Below are positions 17,797-26,559 of a DNA stretch of 64,000 nucleotides, piece after piece. Source of the DNA: Epilithonimonas caeni DSM 17710 (GTDB taxonomy: Bacteria > Bacteroidota > Bacteroidia > Flavobacteriales > Weeksellaceae); assembly GCF_000426465.1 (NCBI RefSeq), contig NZ_AUFK01000017.1, forward strand, positions 189,044 to 253,043, written 5' to 3'. Each line of letters opens with the position of its first letter. Positions within the stretch are counted from its first letter, which is position 1. The notes below the pieces were generated by a model. The model did no database searches, was not told the origin of the DNA, and saw nothing but the letters and a program-made list of their open reading frames with translations. The translations under genes were made by a program, and so were the position numbers.

Positions 17797-20700
17797 TTAT
17801 TTAAATTGAAGTAATTCTTCTCGTAACATATAGGCTTTAGGAGAACTTCTTTTGACTAGAAAATCTAAAATAAATAGAAAGTCAGCTAAAGTATTTTTAT
17901 CTCTTTTTATTTTACCACCATATTTATAAAAAGCTTTTTCAACGAATTTTTCTAAAATATCGTTCTCGACCAGTTCAGCATTTTGGCTTTGGAGCATGGG
18001 AACAATCCATGATATTGAGTTAGGCATAAAATTATAAAATGCAATGCCACTTAAAAATTTTATCGATGAATTAATTCTGTTAAATCCTAAAGTAATTATA
18101 AAATCTTTGAAATATAAGCTTTTACCATCCAATACTGACCATTTTTCAGAGCTCTCCACCCAGTCAATGTCAAAAAGAAAAATTGGTAGAAATCTCGCAT
18201 TGCTGTTATTGATCATCCAATCTTTCAAAAATTCCCAAAATATCCAGAAATTTTCAAGTTGAATTCTACCTATCGCTGCTCTAATAAACTCTTCAACTAA
18301 CTTATATATAAATTTTAAATAATCATCAGGGATACTTTTTTCAGGTGTTTCTATACTTGAATCAAGTATTTTTTTTAAGAGAGGTAATGATAATTCTGTA
18401 GGCTGATTCAGCAGATATCGTGGATAATAAAAAGTAAATGCATGTCTACTTTCATAAAAATCCAGCATGCTTGATTTGGGATCATTTAAAAAAACAGTGT
18501 GTAGTGTCAGAACATCCTGAATAAATTTGTGGTGAGCAGGAAGAGACGTATTCCATGGGATGATACGAAGCATGTCATCCAAGTACCACTGAGTATGTAA
18601 GTCTAATGAAACGATAATTTCATCAGGTATGTTTATACTTCCTTTGATAACAGAATTAATTAGTACTTCCGACCAATTGTCTTCTTCCGACTTATTAAAA
18701 TCACGAGCACTTAATTTCCCTTGATGATATAACATTCGCTTTCTCTCGCTTTCTTTATTTTGTGCCTTTAGAATTACGATGGCTTCTGCTAATCCATACC
18801 AACAGTTTAAAACAAAATCAGGTTCAAATAATACTAATTCCTGTAAAATAGCGTGCTGCAAAGCGATTCGTTCCCTAGCGTCAAGACCCTTTAAAAGTAA
18901 ACGGAAAATTAATTCTTTAACCTTCAATTTTAAATCTTGCTCAATATCAACTTTAAAAATATAGCATAATCCTTTAAGAGAAGGTATATTATCCAATAAA
19001 TCAAAATTAATAGCGTATGGATCTGTTTTCGCTAATTTTTTTGCTTCTAAATTGATAATAGTTTCACAACACCATGCAATTTCATCAGGTTGAAGTTGAT
19101 TTGAAAAGTCACGAAGAGCAATAGACGCCATAGTACCTGGAGAAACCATAATTTCTCGTCTACCATCTAGTTGCAAAATAAATTCATATCCTATTTTCCA
19201 AGTTTCATAGTTATGATCATCAACTTCTTCGTATTCGAAAACTTTTCTTGCCCAAGTCGTATTAGCTGTCGGAACTGTATAATCATTCCCACTTTCTACA
19301 ACATTTCTAATTGTATCATCATATCCGGGAACTACCTGAACATAATTTTCATATCCCTTTTGATTAAAATGTTTAAATTCATACTTTCTAGCATCCATAT
19401 CAAACAAAAACTTTTTAAAAAGCCAATCATCTTCCTTGACATTCTCCCACATTCTGTCGACCTGTTTGAATAAAAGTTCATTATACTCTCGTTGATAAAA
19501 CATATAGTCAGCCACAAATCCAACTAAACCTACATAATACTTATTGCGATGAATTCTTTGATTTGCGGCAATTCGTTCTTTTCTTTCGAATTCTTCGTCA
19601 TTATAGACATTGCTTCTCATCATATCCGAAGTAGACCTTGTAGAATCCCACTTAAAAAACAGTGGGACACCTAATAAGGAGACAGAAGTTTCATCAACTA
19701 AATTAGGAAATGCTTGTAAAATGCTGCAGACCACTCCTAAAATGGCAATATTGTTAGACTCTCTTATCAACCTGTCTAAAAATATGCGTGCTGTTGAAAA
19801 ATCTTTTTTATCCCCAATTTCTAACAAAGTCTTTTCCAAAGCCATCAGCACTGATATTAAGACCTTATCATAAATTGAAAATCCTCGGTACATAGACCAG
19901 TACTCAGGATTCCCATAGTATACACCACACGATCCATCTTCAAAAACAACCTCAATCCTTTCCACCCCTCTCTTTTTTAAAGACAGAAGAATTTCATAAT
20001 TTTTTTCAAAAGCATCATTTAAAAATGGAATAAGGAAATCAAGAGCTTTTTCACCGTGATACAAAAACATCCAATAAAAAAAAGTCTGATAACCTGATGG
20101 TAATCCATAATCATATTCTAAATCTTTATTTAAACCAAAATCATTTACTTTAGGCTCTCGAATAAGCATACTATTAATACTCCCCGGTGCATATTTCTCT
20201 TCCTTTTGAGCCCAGTCTTCAGTAGCCATTTGAATAACTTCTTCAGGGAAAAAGCGACAAATTTGATCTGAAATAACACCTCCGGTAATATAAGCTCTTA
20301 TTTCTCGTAGAAAAGCAGGATCAGTCCATCTTTCATTACCTGTTTCAGGAATCAAGCAAGCTTGAATAATCGAAGCAATAAGTTCCTGATCGGCTGCCGT
20401 CAATTTAAAAAGAATTTTAATATATTTTTTTAAATATTCAGAAGATCTCCTGCCTAATCTCCTCTGAATTGAACGACCCTGCAACCTAAAAATAAAATCT
20501 TCCAACAGAAAAGCAGCGCTTTTTGCACCAGATGGAAGTATGCCTTGGTTAAATTCAGGGAGCTGTTTTGACCATGATTCAATAAGAGTCAAATGTTTTA
20601 ATTCAAAATTTTGCAGCTTAATTTCATTAATATTAGCTTTGATAAAATCAATTATATAATCCCATCCGGAGCCAATAGGCAGAAGATCATTAAAATTTCT

Positions 20701-22674
20701 TTTTTGAGGATCTATTTTTTTACAACTCGTTTGTAGTAAATAGATTATGCGATCCAACAATTTCGCTTCATCTTCAAGAAGCTGTACTTTTAAACTATCC
20801 AGTAGTACTTTGGAATGATTTGATCTAAGTGAAACAATCAGTAGCTCATCTTTCCATGAAGGGGACAAAGTATCATCACTTAAGAGCTCGTGCATAAAAT
20901 ATACGGAAGCTTCCGATTCATATTCATAAAACTCTTCCATCCATAATCTGAATGCCCTTCTCATGGCGGGAGTATTTTCTATCGAAAGTAAAAAATCTTT
21001 TGAGTTTGCAATCTCCGATTTTTGATTTCTTATAAATCTGATCAATGCCCAATCTTCCAATATGTCGTGAGAAGGACTGTAAGCACTGGTATCGGACATA
21101 TCATCCAACTGTAGAATATTATCTTTAACAAGATCAGCAGTCACACTGTTATCGCTCTCATATGTTGTAAAAAGAGACATTTCTCTAGATCTTTTAAGAC
21201 AAATCTCATAGAAAACAGTTCCTCGTCGTGATTGATTGTCTTCAACAATATATTTCCACATTAACCTTTTAAATTGTAACTCGTCCAAGTGTTCCTCACT
21301 TAATAGTTCTGGTATAATTCGTACAGCTTTATCAAGATAATAAGGAGTTCTCAAAAGATGCTTAATCTTAGAATTTTCCATCAATGGCAGTAAGTCAGGA
21401 ATTTTTTCAACGATTAATTCAACCTCAGCATCATTAAATTCACCTACTTGAAAATAAGCAATATTTTCTGGCAGCTCATAATAGTAATCGATTTTAAACT
21501 TCTGTAATAAGTAGTCTCTTATTGTTAAAACTATAGTTATATTTTTATTTTTTTCCAGTATCTGAAGTAGTTCATTAAATGCTCCCGAGCTACCTGACTC
21601 TATTAGTTTTTCAAAGCTTTCTATCCAAATTAAAAAATACTTATTTGATAAAGGACTTGCCAATATTTGTTCGATACTAACTTTACATCCGGCTTTTATC
21701 AAAGCTTCACTAATTGTTTCACAATACAGGTTTTCAGCGGTAAAAGTTAAAACACTACGATCTCCAGACATTTTCAAATCACTTACAGCTGATTTTGTCA
21801 AAGCCGATTTTCCAACTCCCGGGTTTCCATGAACCACTACAAGATTCTTTTCTTTAAGCAATTGCAGGAGGTCTATATTATCACGAGGAACATTAAAATC
21901 TCCGATTTTTTCTCTAGTTCTAGAATTAGTGGTTTGTTCATTTTTTTCCATTTCTTCATAACTTAAGAGAACATCTTTATCTGTCTCCGGTTTGATAGAA
22001 TTGATCAGACTGAACTTAGGATATGGAATCAGCTTATTGTATGCTAAAACTTTGGTCGCCAAAAAAAATCCACCGTCCTCGTATGTATGAATAATACCTG
22101 TAAAATAAGTTTTTCCATACAAGATAGAATAAGCGCCACTTCCAGACAATCCTTCAACATTTTCCAAGGCCTGTTGATAATATGTATCGAGAGAATTTTC
22201 AGACTTTAGTGTAAATTTATATCGATTGCTCTTGATATCTTCGATAAATTTCATAGGAAAAGATCGATCTGCCTCTTGATCATTAAAATTAGCATACCCT
22301 CTAATTTGATAATCTTCCACCATTTCATCAGTATCAATTACCTGACAAAAAAATTGTTTACCTGTAAGTGGAAGAATATTCTTTTTAGAAAGAATCAACA
22401 ATGCCATATCCTCATCATCATCTGACACAATAACAATATCTGTTTCGGTCAAATTGTATGAATGAAATTCTGATGTTTCCTGATTAAAAATCTCTTCAAG
22501 TTTAATATCCGTATTTACATATTCTTTATCGAACTTTTTACCTTCTAAACAATGTTTTGCAGTCAAGACATACACGTCATCAACATCAGGACTCGGGTAG
22601 AAAATTACTGCTGTAGCAATTTCGTGGTTACATCTGATTTTGATTGTAGAAAGCTGTGGTATATTTTCATTCAT
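17797..22674 (-). CDS. avs1b: Trypsin-like protease-STAND NTPase, probable AVAST type 1 sensor-effector
   Basis: This 1625-residue protein combines three parts. An N-terminal chymotrypsin-fold protease (1 to about 225) shows the triad His41 (LTAKHC), Asp89 (DEDMALLIL) and Ser177 (GLSGSGAY). A STAND-type NTPase follows, with Walker A GNPGVGKS at 283-290 and a Walker B-like strand KYFLIWIESFEK. About 1000 residues of helical, repeat-like C-terminal region would serve as target sensor. Avs proteins recognise phage proteins directly and then oligomerise to activate the N-terminal effector, here presumably a protease. Its start codon overlaps the MBL gene's stop by 4 nt (ATGA), a sign of translational coupling. 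Domain calls are strong; the AVAST class is inferred from architecture and gene order. Confidence 0.82.
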   Translation of the reverse strand: MNENIPQLSTIKIRCNHEIATAVIFYPSPDVDDVYVLTAKHCLEGKKFDKEYVNTDIKLEEIFNQETSEFHSYNLTETDIVIVSDDDEDMALLILSKKNILPLTGKQFFCQVIDTDEMVEDYQIRGYANFNDQEADRSFPMKFIEDIKSNRYKFTLKSENSLDTYYQQALENVEGLSGSGAYSILYGKTYFTGIIHTYEDGGFFLATKVLAYNKLIPYPKFSLINSIKPETDKDVLLSYEEMEKNEQTTNSRTREKIGDFNVPRDNIDLLQLLKEKNLVVVHGNPGVGKSALTKSAVSDLKMSGDRSVLTFTAENLYCETISEALIKAGCKVSIEQILASPLSNKYFLIWIESFEKLIESGSSGAFNELLQILEKNKNITIVLTIRDYLLQKFKIDYYYELPENIAYFQVGEFNDAEVELIVEKIPDLLPLMENSKIKHLLRTPYYLDKAVRIIPELLSEEHLDELQFKRLMWKYIVEDNQSRRGTVFYEICLKRSREMSLFTTYESDNSVTADLVKDNILQLDDMSDTSAYSPSHDILEDWALIRFIRNQKSEIANSKDFLLSIENTPAMRRAFRLWMEEFYEYESEASVYFMHELLSDDTLSPSWKDELLIVSLRSNHSKVLLDSLKVQLLEDEAKLLDRIIYLLQTSCKKIDPQKRNFNDLLPIGSGWDYIIDFIKANINEIKLQNFELKHLTLIESWSKQLPEFNQGILPSGAKSAAFLLEDFIFRLQGRSIQRRLGRRSSEYLKKYIKILFKLTAADQELIASIIQACLIPETGNERWTDPAFLREIRAYITGGVISDQICRFFPEEVIQMATEDWAQKEEKYAPGSINSMLIREPKVNDFGLNKDLEYDYGLPSGYQTFFYWMFLYHGEKALDFLIPFLNDAFEKNYEILLSLKKRGVERIEVVFEDGSCGVYYGNPEYWSMYRGFSIYDKVLISVLMALEKTLLEIGDKKDFSTARIFLDRLIRESNNIAILGVVCSILQAFPNLVDETSVSLLGVPLFFKWDSTRSTSDMMRSNVYNDEEFERKERIAANQRIHRNKYYVGLVGFVADYMFYQREYNELLFKQVDRMWENVKEDDWLFKKFLFDMDARKYEFKHFNQKGYENYVQVVPGYDDTIRNVVESGNDYTVPTANTTWARKVFEYEEVDDHNYETWKIGYEFILQLDGRREIMVSPGTMASIALRDFSNQLQPDEIAWCCETIINLEAKKLAKTDPYAINFDLLDNIPSLKGLCYIFKVDIEQDLKLKVKELIFRLLLKGLDARERIALQHAILQELVLFEPDFVLNCWYGLAEAIVILKAQNKESERKRMLYHQGKLSARDFNKSEEDNWSEVLINSVIKGSINIPDEIIVSLDLHTQWYLDDMLRIIPWNTSLPAHHKFIQDVLTLHTVFLNDPKSSMLDFYESRHAFTFYYPRYLLNQPTELSLPLLKKILDSSIETPEKSIPDDYLKFIYKLVEEFIRAAIGRIQLENFWIFWEFLKDWMINNSNARFLPIFLFDIDWVESSEKWSVLDGKSLYFKDFIITLGFNRINSSIKFLSGIAFYNFMPNSISWIVPMLQSQNAELVENDILEKFVEKAFYKYGGKIKRDKNTLADFLFILDFLVKRSSPKAYMLREELLQFK

Positions 22675-23744
22675 ATTTTATGAGTTAAGGGCAGGTACGA
22701 AAGTTCTAAGCTGTCAGGTCCTATTTGTGAATAATCACATTCAAATGTATATCTTTCAAAAGCGTCGTCATCGACCTCAAAGATATTTCTCAATTCTTGA
22801 GTATCACAAGCAAAATGAATTTTGATAATTTCAGAATTTCTTCTCTCGTTCGTAATGATTCTAACTATAGTCTCTTTATCCGGATGTCTGTTATGGATAC
22901 CGTTTCCAGTTATCACATAACAATTGGTCTGAACTATTTCCAGCAATTTAGGGCAGGTATTGGCTTTACTGCCATGATGTGATAATTGCATAAACTTCAC
23001 GGGCAGTGGCCGATCTTTATTATACCCCAATGCATCTAAACTGTCAATTATATCAGAGGGATGACTGTCGGCTAATAAGAGTACTTTTACCTTATCAAAC
23101 TCGGCAAGAACAGCAATAGAGCTTCCATTAACAGGATCTGTATCCGGTTTAAATTCATTCCCTGTAAGTTCTTCAATTATTTTTTTATGGTCGGATTGAT
23201 TTTCTTTTCTACCAATTTTACCATTACTTTCTTCTTCTTTCCACAATTCTGTTGCAGCAGCTTCCTTTTCAGGTGTAGGTGAAAGAATGGTCATTTTAAA
23301 ACCAAAACATTCAATTGGTAATGTTTCAGTATTTATTGGCACTGTGGTAAGAAGATTATTTGCAGTTAAAAAATCCCTAAGTAAAATCCCGTCACCGACT
23401 GAGATTTTCCCATTAGATTCCTTTATCATCTCAGGAGAATGATTAAATAAAAAATTCTTTACAGCGTCTTGTTTATTTTCAATTTTTTTGTCCACGACAA
23501 AACCTTTTACGGCACCGATATGGTCGCGATCTATATGGCTGATAATCCAATTTTCAATTTGTTCGCCAGAAGACAAAATTTCTTTTATTAATGGGGCAAA
23601 AGAATTTTTGTACTCTTTACCATATCCTCCATCAATAAGTATATTATGCCATTGGGAATCTGTTCCTAAAAATCTGATAAAAATAGCATCACCGCCGCCG
23701 ATATCGAAAAAATGAAAACTAATCCGATGTGTTTTTTGAGTCAT
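22671..23744 (-). CDS. avs1a: ComEC-like MBL-fold metallo-hydrolase, probable AVAST type 1 component
   Basis: This 357-residue metallo-beta-lactamase-fold protein of the ComEC/Rec2 C-terminal type opens with HFFDIGGGDAIFIRF and NILIDGG. The metal-binding motif ISHIDRDHIGAVKGF gives H70, D72, D74 and H75; FDKVKVLLLADS and LSHHGSKAN hold the later ligands. It has no membrane segment, so it is a stand-alone cytoplasmic hydrolase, possibly a nuclease or phosphodiesterase. It is the first gene of the three-gene operon and overlaps the STAND gene by 4 nt. An MBL hydrolase as first gene is the hallmark of AVAST type 1. Confidence 0.8.
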   Translation of the reverse strand: MTQKTHRISFHFFDIGGGDAIFIRFLGTDSQWHNILIDGGYGKEYKNSFAPLIKEILSSGEQIENWIISHIDRDHIGAVKGFVVDKKIENKQDAVKNFLFNHSPEMIKESNGKISVGDGILLRDFLTANNLLTTVPINTETLPIECFGFKMTILSPTPEKEAAATELWKEEESNGKIGRKENQSDHKKIIEELTGNEFKPDTDPVNGSSIAVLAEFDKVKVLLLADSHPSDIIDSLDALGYNKDRPLPVKFMQLSHHGSKANTCPKLLEIVQTNCYVITGNGIHNRHPDKETIVRIITNERRNSEIIKIHFACDTQELRNIFEVDDDAFERYTFECDYSQIGPDSLELSYLPLTHKI

Positions 23745-23816
23745 AAAATAATGGTTATTAATACTTTCTTATTTTTTCTAAAATAGGAAAAGTTAATTGG
23801 ATAAGTAAGAGTTTAT

Positions 23817-24422
23817 TTAAATAATTAAACGAAAGGTCAAATTAATCCTTTCTTTCATTTTTACTGTTGATTTAGCAATTCGATGTTCCCAGTTTTCCTG
23901 TAAATCCCCTTTCATAATGAGTAACGAACCGTGAGGCAATGGCAAACTGTATTTGCTCTGATGATGGTCTTTTTTTCTGAAATCAAAGTTTCTGGTTTGA
24001 CCTAAACTGATTGATGCAATCACAGGTCGTTTTCCATAGCGGCTTTCTTTATCTCTGTGCCATGCCACGGAATCATTATTATCACGATACAGGTTTAATA
24101 AAACACCATTGAACTGATACCCAAATTCTTTTTCTATCCTTTCTTTTAAAGTATAAAGCTCGGGAGTCCAAGGATTAGTTCCTGAAACATTTCCGTCTGA
24201 ATCGTAAGAGCTATCATTTCCTCCATACCAAGCAGTAAGGCGGGGTGTTACAACTGTTTTATCATACATCTTCTGAGTTCGCTGTTCCCAAGGTGTCGTT
24301 TTCAGCAGTATATCTTTCAATTCATCGGCTTCTTTGCTGCTCAGGAAATGTTCCTTGTATTCCAAAAGGTCTTTTGGAAATTTATAAAACTCTTCCGTAT
24401 CAAATAAACTCAGCTGACTCAT
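23817..24422 (-). CDS. alkB: AlkB-family 2-oxoglutarate/Fe(II) dioxygenase (alkylation repair)
   Basis: This 201-residue protein carries the AlkB double-stranded beta-helix signature: NLYRDNNDSVAWHRDKES (iron ligands H and D), SLGQTRNFDFRKK, and the final ENWEHRIAKSTVKMKERINLTFR (third His and the 2-oxoglutarate Arg). The N-terminal PRLTAWYGG is typical of the ALKBH2/3-like branch found in bacteria. It removes 1-methyladenine and 3-methylcytosine lesions oxidatively. It lies 145 bp downstream of the S24 repressor gene on the same strand and may be co-regulated with the translesion polymerases. Confidence 0.93.
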   Translation of the reverse strand: MSQLSLFDTEEFYKFPKDLLEYKEHFLSSKEADELKDILLKTTPWEQRTQKMYDKTVVTPRLTAWYGGNDSSYDSDGNVSGTNPWTPELYTLKERIEKEFGYQFNGVLLNLYRDNNDSVAWHRDKESRYGKRPVIASISLGQTRNFDFRKKDHHQSKYSLPLPHGSLLIMKGDLQENWEHRIAKSTVKMKERINLTFRLII

Positions 24423-24567
24423 TGCAATTTTCTATTAAAATATTTATATTTGATCTGGCCCGTTTATACGGGATTTTTTTCATCATTTGTGTTTTTGCTT
24501 CCCTTAGGAGATTTTTTTTTATGAAGTAATGTTAGGAAACTTATTTTTGAGCTTTATTCAAATGAAT

Positions 24568-25344
24568 TCAATTCTTATCTCCTATTTTTTCTTTAATCTG
24601 TTTGATATCGGTCTTGATCTCTGTCATAAAGTTTTGAATATTACGTTCTGCAAATTCATCAGCTCCATATTCTATCGTATTGATACTACAGGCAAATTCC
24701 CAGATCTCTTTAATTTCAGATAATGGAATTTTATATGGCTCATAAAATTGATTGTCAGCTTTTACCCATATACTGTCTGCTTCATGAAACTGGAATCTTT
24801 TGTAACTGATTCCATCATTAGTGGTGATGAAAATATAAGTCCGGTCCGTTTTCAGATCAGAAAGATTTTCTACATATTTTCCAACAATATAAGTTCCGTT
24901 CTTATAAGGCGGCATAGAATCTCCGTCCGCTGGAAACGCTCTAAACTTCCCACCTTTTAAAAAAGGTAAGGATATCGTTTCCAAACTTTCTATGTATTCC
25001 GGATCTCCATAACCGTTCAGATAACCCATAGAGGCTTTTTGTGGAATAATCTCAATCTGATCGTTTCCATCCTGATCAACCCTGATAGGCAGAACAATCC
25101 TATTGTCAGGGAGCTCCATAATCTCATCAATCGAATATTTGCTGACGTTGATGGTCAAAAGTAAATCGATGCTGATATTATAATATCTTGAAATTTTCAC
25201 TAAAATATCAAGGGGTGGCGCTGCGGCATCATCTTCATACTTACTATATCGGCCTCGGGTAATTAAAAGATCATCGGCAACCTTTTGTTGAGACAGATTG
25301 AGCTTACCTCTTAAATACCGCATGTTTTCTGATAAAATTGACAT
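24568..25344 (-). CDS. XRE-type repressor with S24 (LexA/CI-like) peptidase domain
   Basis: This 258-residue regulator has an N-terminal helix-turn-helix (about 1-65, NLSQQKVADDLLITRGRYSKYE) and a C-terminal S24 domain. FPADGDSMPPYKNGTYIVG supplies the Ser of the Ser-Lys dyad, and ISYKRFQ supplies the probable Lys. It resembles LexA/CI/HdiR-type repressors inactivated during DNA damage; no clear Ala-Gly or Cys-Gly cleavage site is visible. It is divergent to the polymerase operon, with 61 bp between the start codons. A perfect palindrome abuts its own start codon, so it probably represses itself and the polymerases. Confidence 0.9.
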   Translation of the reverse strand: MSILSENMRYLRGKLNLSQQKVADDLLITRGRYSKYEDDAAAPPLDILVKISRYYNISIDLLLTINVSKYSIDEIMELPDNRIVLPIRVDQDGNDQIEIIPQKASMGYLNGYGDPEYIESLETISLPFLKGGKFRAFPADGDSMPPYKNGTYIVGKYVENLSDLKTDRTYIFITTNDGISYKRFQFHEADSIWVKADNQFYEPYKIPLSEIKEIWEFACSINTIEYGADEFAERNIQNFMTEIKTDIKQIKEKIGDKN

Positions 25345-25386
25345 TGCTATAAATTATAGCAACAAATATACAATTTTTTGCTACAA
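25344..25386. promoter_or_regulatory. Palindromic operator and divergent promoters of the S24 repressor/polymerase cassette
   Basis: TTGCTATAAATTATAGCAA at 25344-25362 is a perfect 9-1-9 inverted repeat touching the repressor start codon. A matching half-site TTGCTACAA follows at 25378-25386. Between them, on the minus strand, TATATTTG (25363-25370) fits the TAnnTTTG promoter box of the repressor gene. On the plus strand TAATTTTG (25394-25401) precedes the polymerase ATG by 5 nt. This layout suggests repression of both directions by the S24 protein. Confidence 0.72.
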
Positions 25387-25405
25387 ATCGTGATAATTTT
25401 GTCAA

Positions 25406-26551
25406 ATGGAACGAGCGATTGCACATATGGATCTGGATACATTCTTTGTTTCCTGTGAACGGCTGAGAGACTCTGTATTGGAGAATCAGCCCGTGATCAT
25501 AGGTGGCGGAGATCGTGGTGTAGTAGCATCTTGTTCCTATGAAGCCAGGAAATTTGGGGTTCGTTCTGCGATGCCTTTGCGAATGGCTTTACGCTTATGT
25601 CCCGAAGCGCAGGTTATCAAAGGTGATATGGAGTATTATTCCAAAATGTCACATTTGGTGACTGAAATCATTCAGGAAAAAGTTCCTGTTATGGAAAAAG
25701 CAAGTGTAGACGAGTTCTATCTTGATCTGTCGGGCATGGATAAGTTCTTCGGCTGCTATCAATGGACAACCGAAATTGCGGAAGCGGTAAAGAAAAATAC
25801 AGGTCTACCTATTAGTTTTGCATTGTCTACCAATAAAACAGTTTCAAAGATTGGAACAGGTGAAGCAAAGCCAGCCGGTAAATTAGAATTAAAACCGCTC
25901 GCAATACAGCCTTTTTTAAATCCTTTATCCGTCAGAAAGATTCCTATGGTTGGTGATGTGACCTTTGAACTCCTTTCAAGATTAGGTGTAAGAAAGATTG
26001 AAACACTTGCTAAAATGCCAGTGGATGTGCTTCAGGAATTAATTGGAAAAAATGGAACTGAGTTATGGAAAAAAGCCAATGGCATTGATTTAAATCCTGT
26101 GATTCAATATTCAGAGCGTAAATCCATATCAACTGAAACAACTTTTTCCGAAGACACCATCGATATTCCGAATATCAGAAGTATTCTTTCCGGAATGGTT
26201 GAACAGTTATGCTACCAGTTAAGACAGGAAAAATGGCTGACCTCAACGGTATCAGTAAGAATAAGATATGCCAACTTTGATACAGAGACTAAACAATGTA
26301 AGGTGGCTTATACCTCAGCAGACCACACATTGCTGAAATATATTCTGGAACTCTTCAAGAAAGTTTATACCCGAAGAATGAGAATTCGTCTTGTAGGTGT
26401 CAAGTTTACAGGACTGGTTCACGGAAGCCATCAGATGAATCTTTTTGAAGATACCGAAGAGCTGATCTCATTATATCAGACCATGGATAAAATGAAAGAC
26501 CGTTTTGGTGCTAAAAGCCTTGGAAGGGCTTCCGGTTTTTTGACTCAATAA
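25406..26551 (+). CDS. dinB: Y-family translesion DNA polymerase (DinB/Pol IV type)
   Basis: This 381-residue Y-family polymerase retains the catalytic acidic residues: the first in AHMDLDTFFVSCE and the Asp-Glu pair in KASVDEFYLDLSG. It is therefore a likely active enzyme, unlike actinobacterial and proteobacterial ImuB, which have lost them. Thumb and little-finger domains follow, and QMNLF near residue 350 looks like a sliding-clamp binding motif. It is the first gene of a two-gene operon with the DnaE2-like polymerase (8 bp apart), divergent from the S24 repressor. The pairing suggests a damage-inducible mutagenic repair unit. Confidence 0.94.
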   Translation: MERAIAHMDLDTFFVSCERLRDSVLENQPVIIGGGDRGVVASCSYEARKFGVRSAMPLRMALRLCPEAQVIKGDMEYYSKMSHLVTEIIQEKVPVMEKASVDEFYLDLSGMDKFFGCYQWTTEIAEAVKKNTGLPISFALSTNKTVSKIGTGEAKPAGKLELKPLAIQPFLNPLSVRKIPMVGDVTFELLSRLGVRKIETLAKMPVDVLQELIGKNGTELWKKANGIDLNPVIQYSERKSISTETTFSEDTIDIPNIRSILSGMVEQLCYQLRQEKWLTSTVSVRIRYANFDTETKQCKVAYTSADHTLLKYILELFKKVYTRRMRIRLVGVKFTGLVHGSHQMNLFEDTEELISLYQTMDKMKDRFGAKSLGRASGFLTQ

Positions 26552-26559
26552 ATAAAATT

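Noticed and set aside
18044-19873. Several plus-strand frames of 60-100 codons inside the STAND gene
   Set aside because: They are antisense shadows of a long, domain-supported minus-strand gene and show no family features.
24459-24480. CCCG/CGGG hairpin followed by seven T upstream of alkB
   Set aside because: The T run is on the plus strand, but no plus-strand gene ends here. The stem is only 4 bp and is not a convincing terminator for the minus-strand genes.
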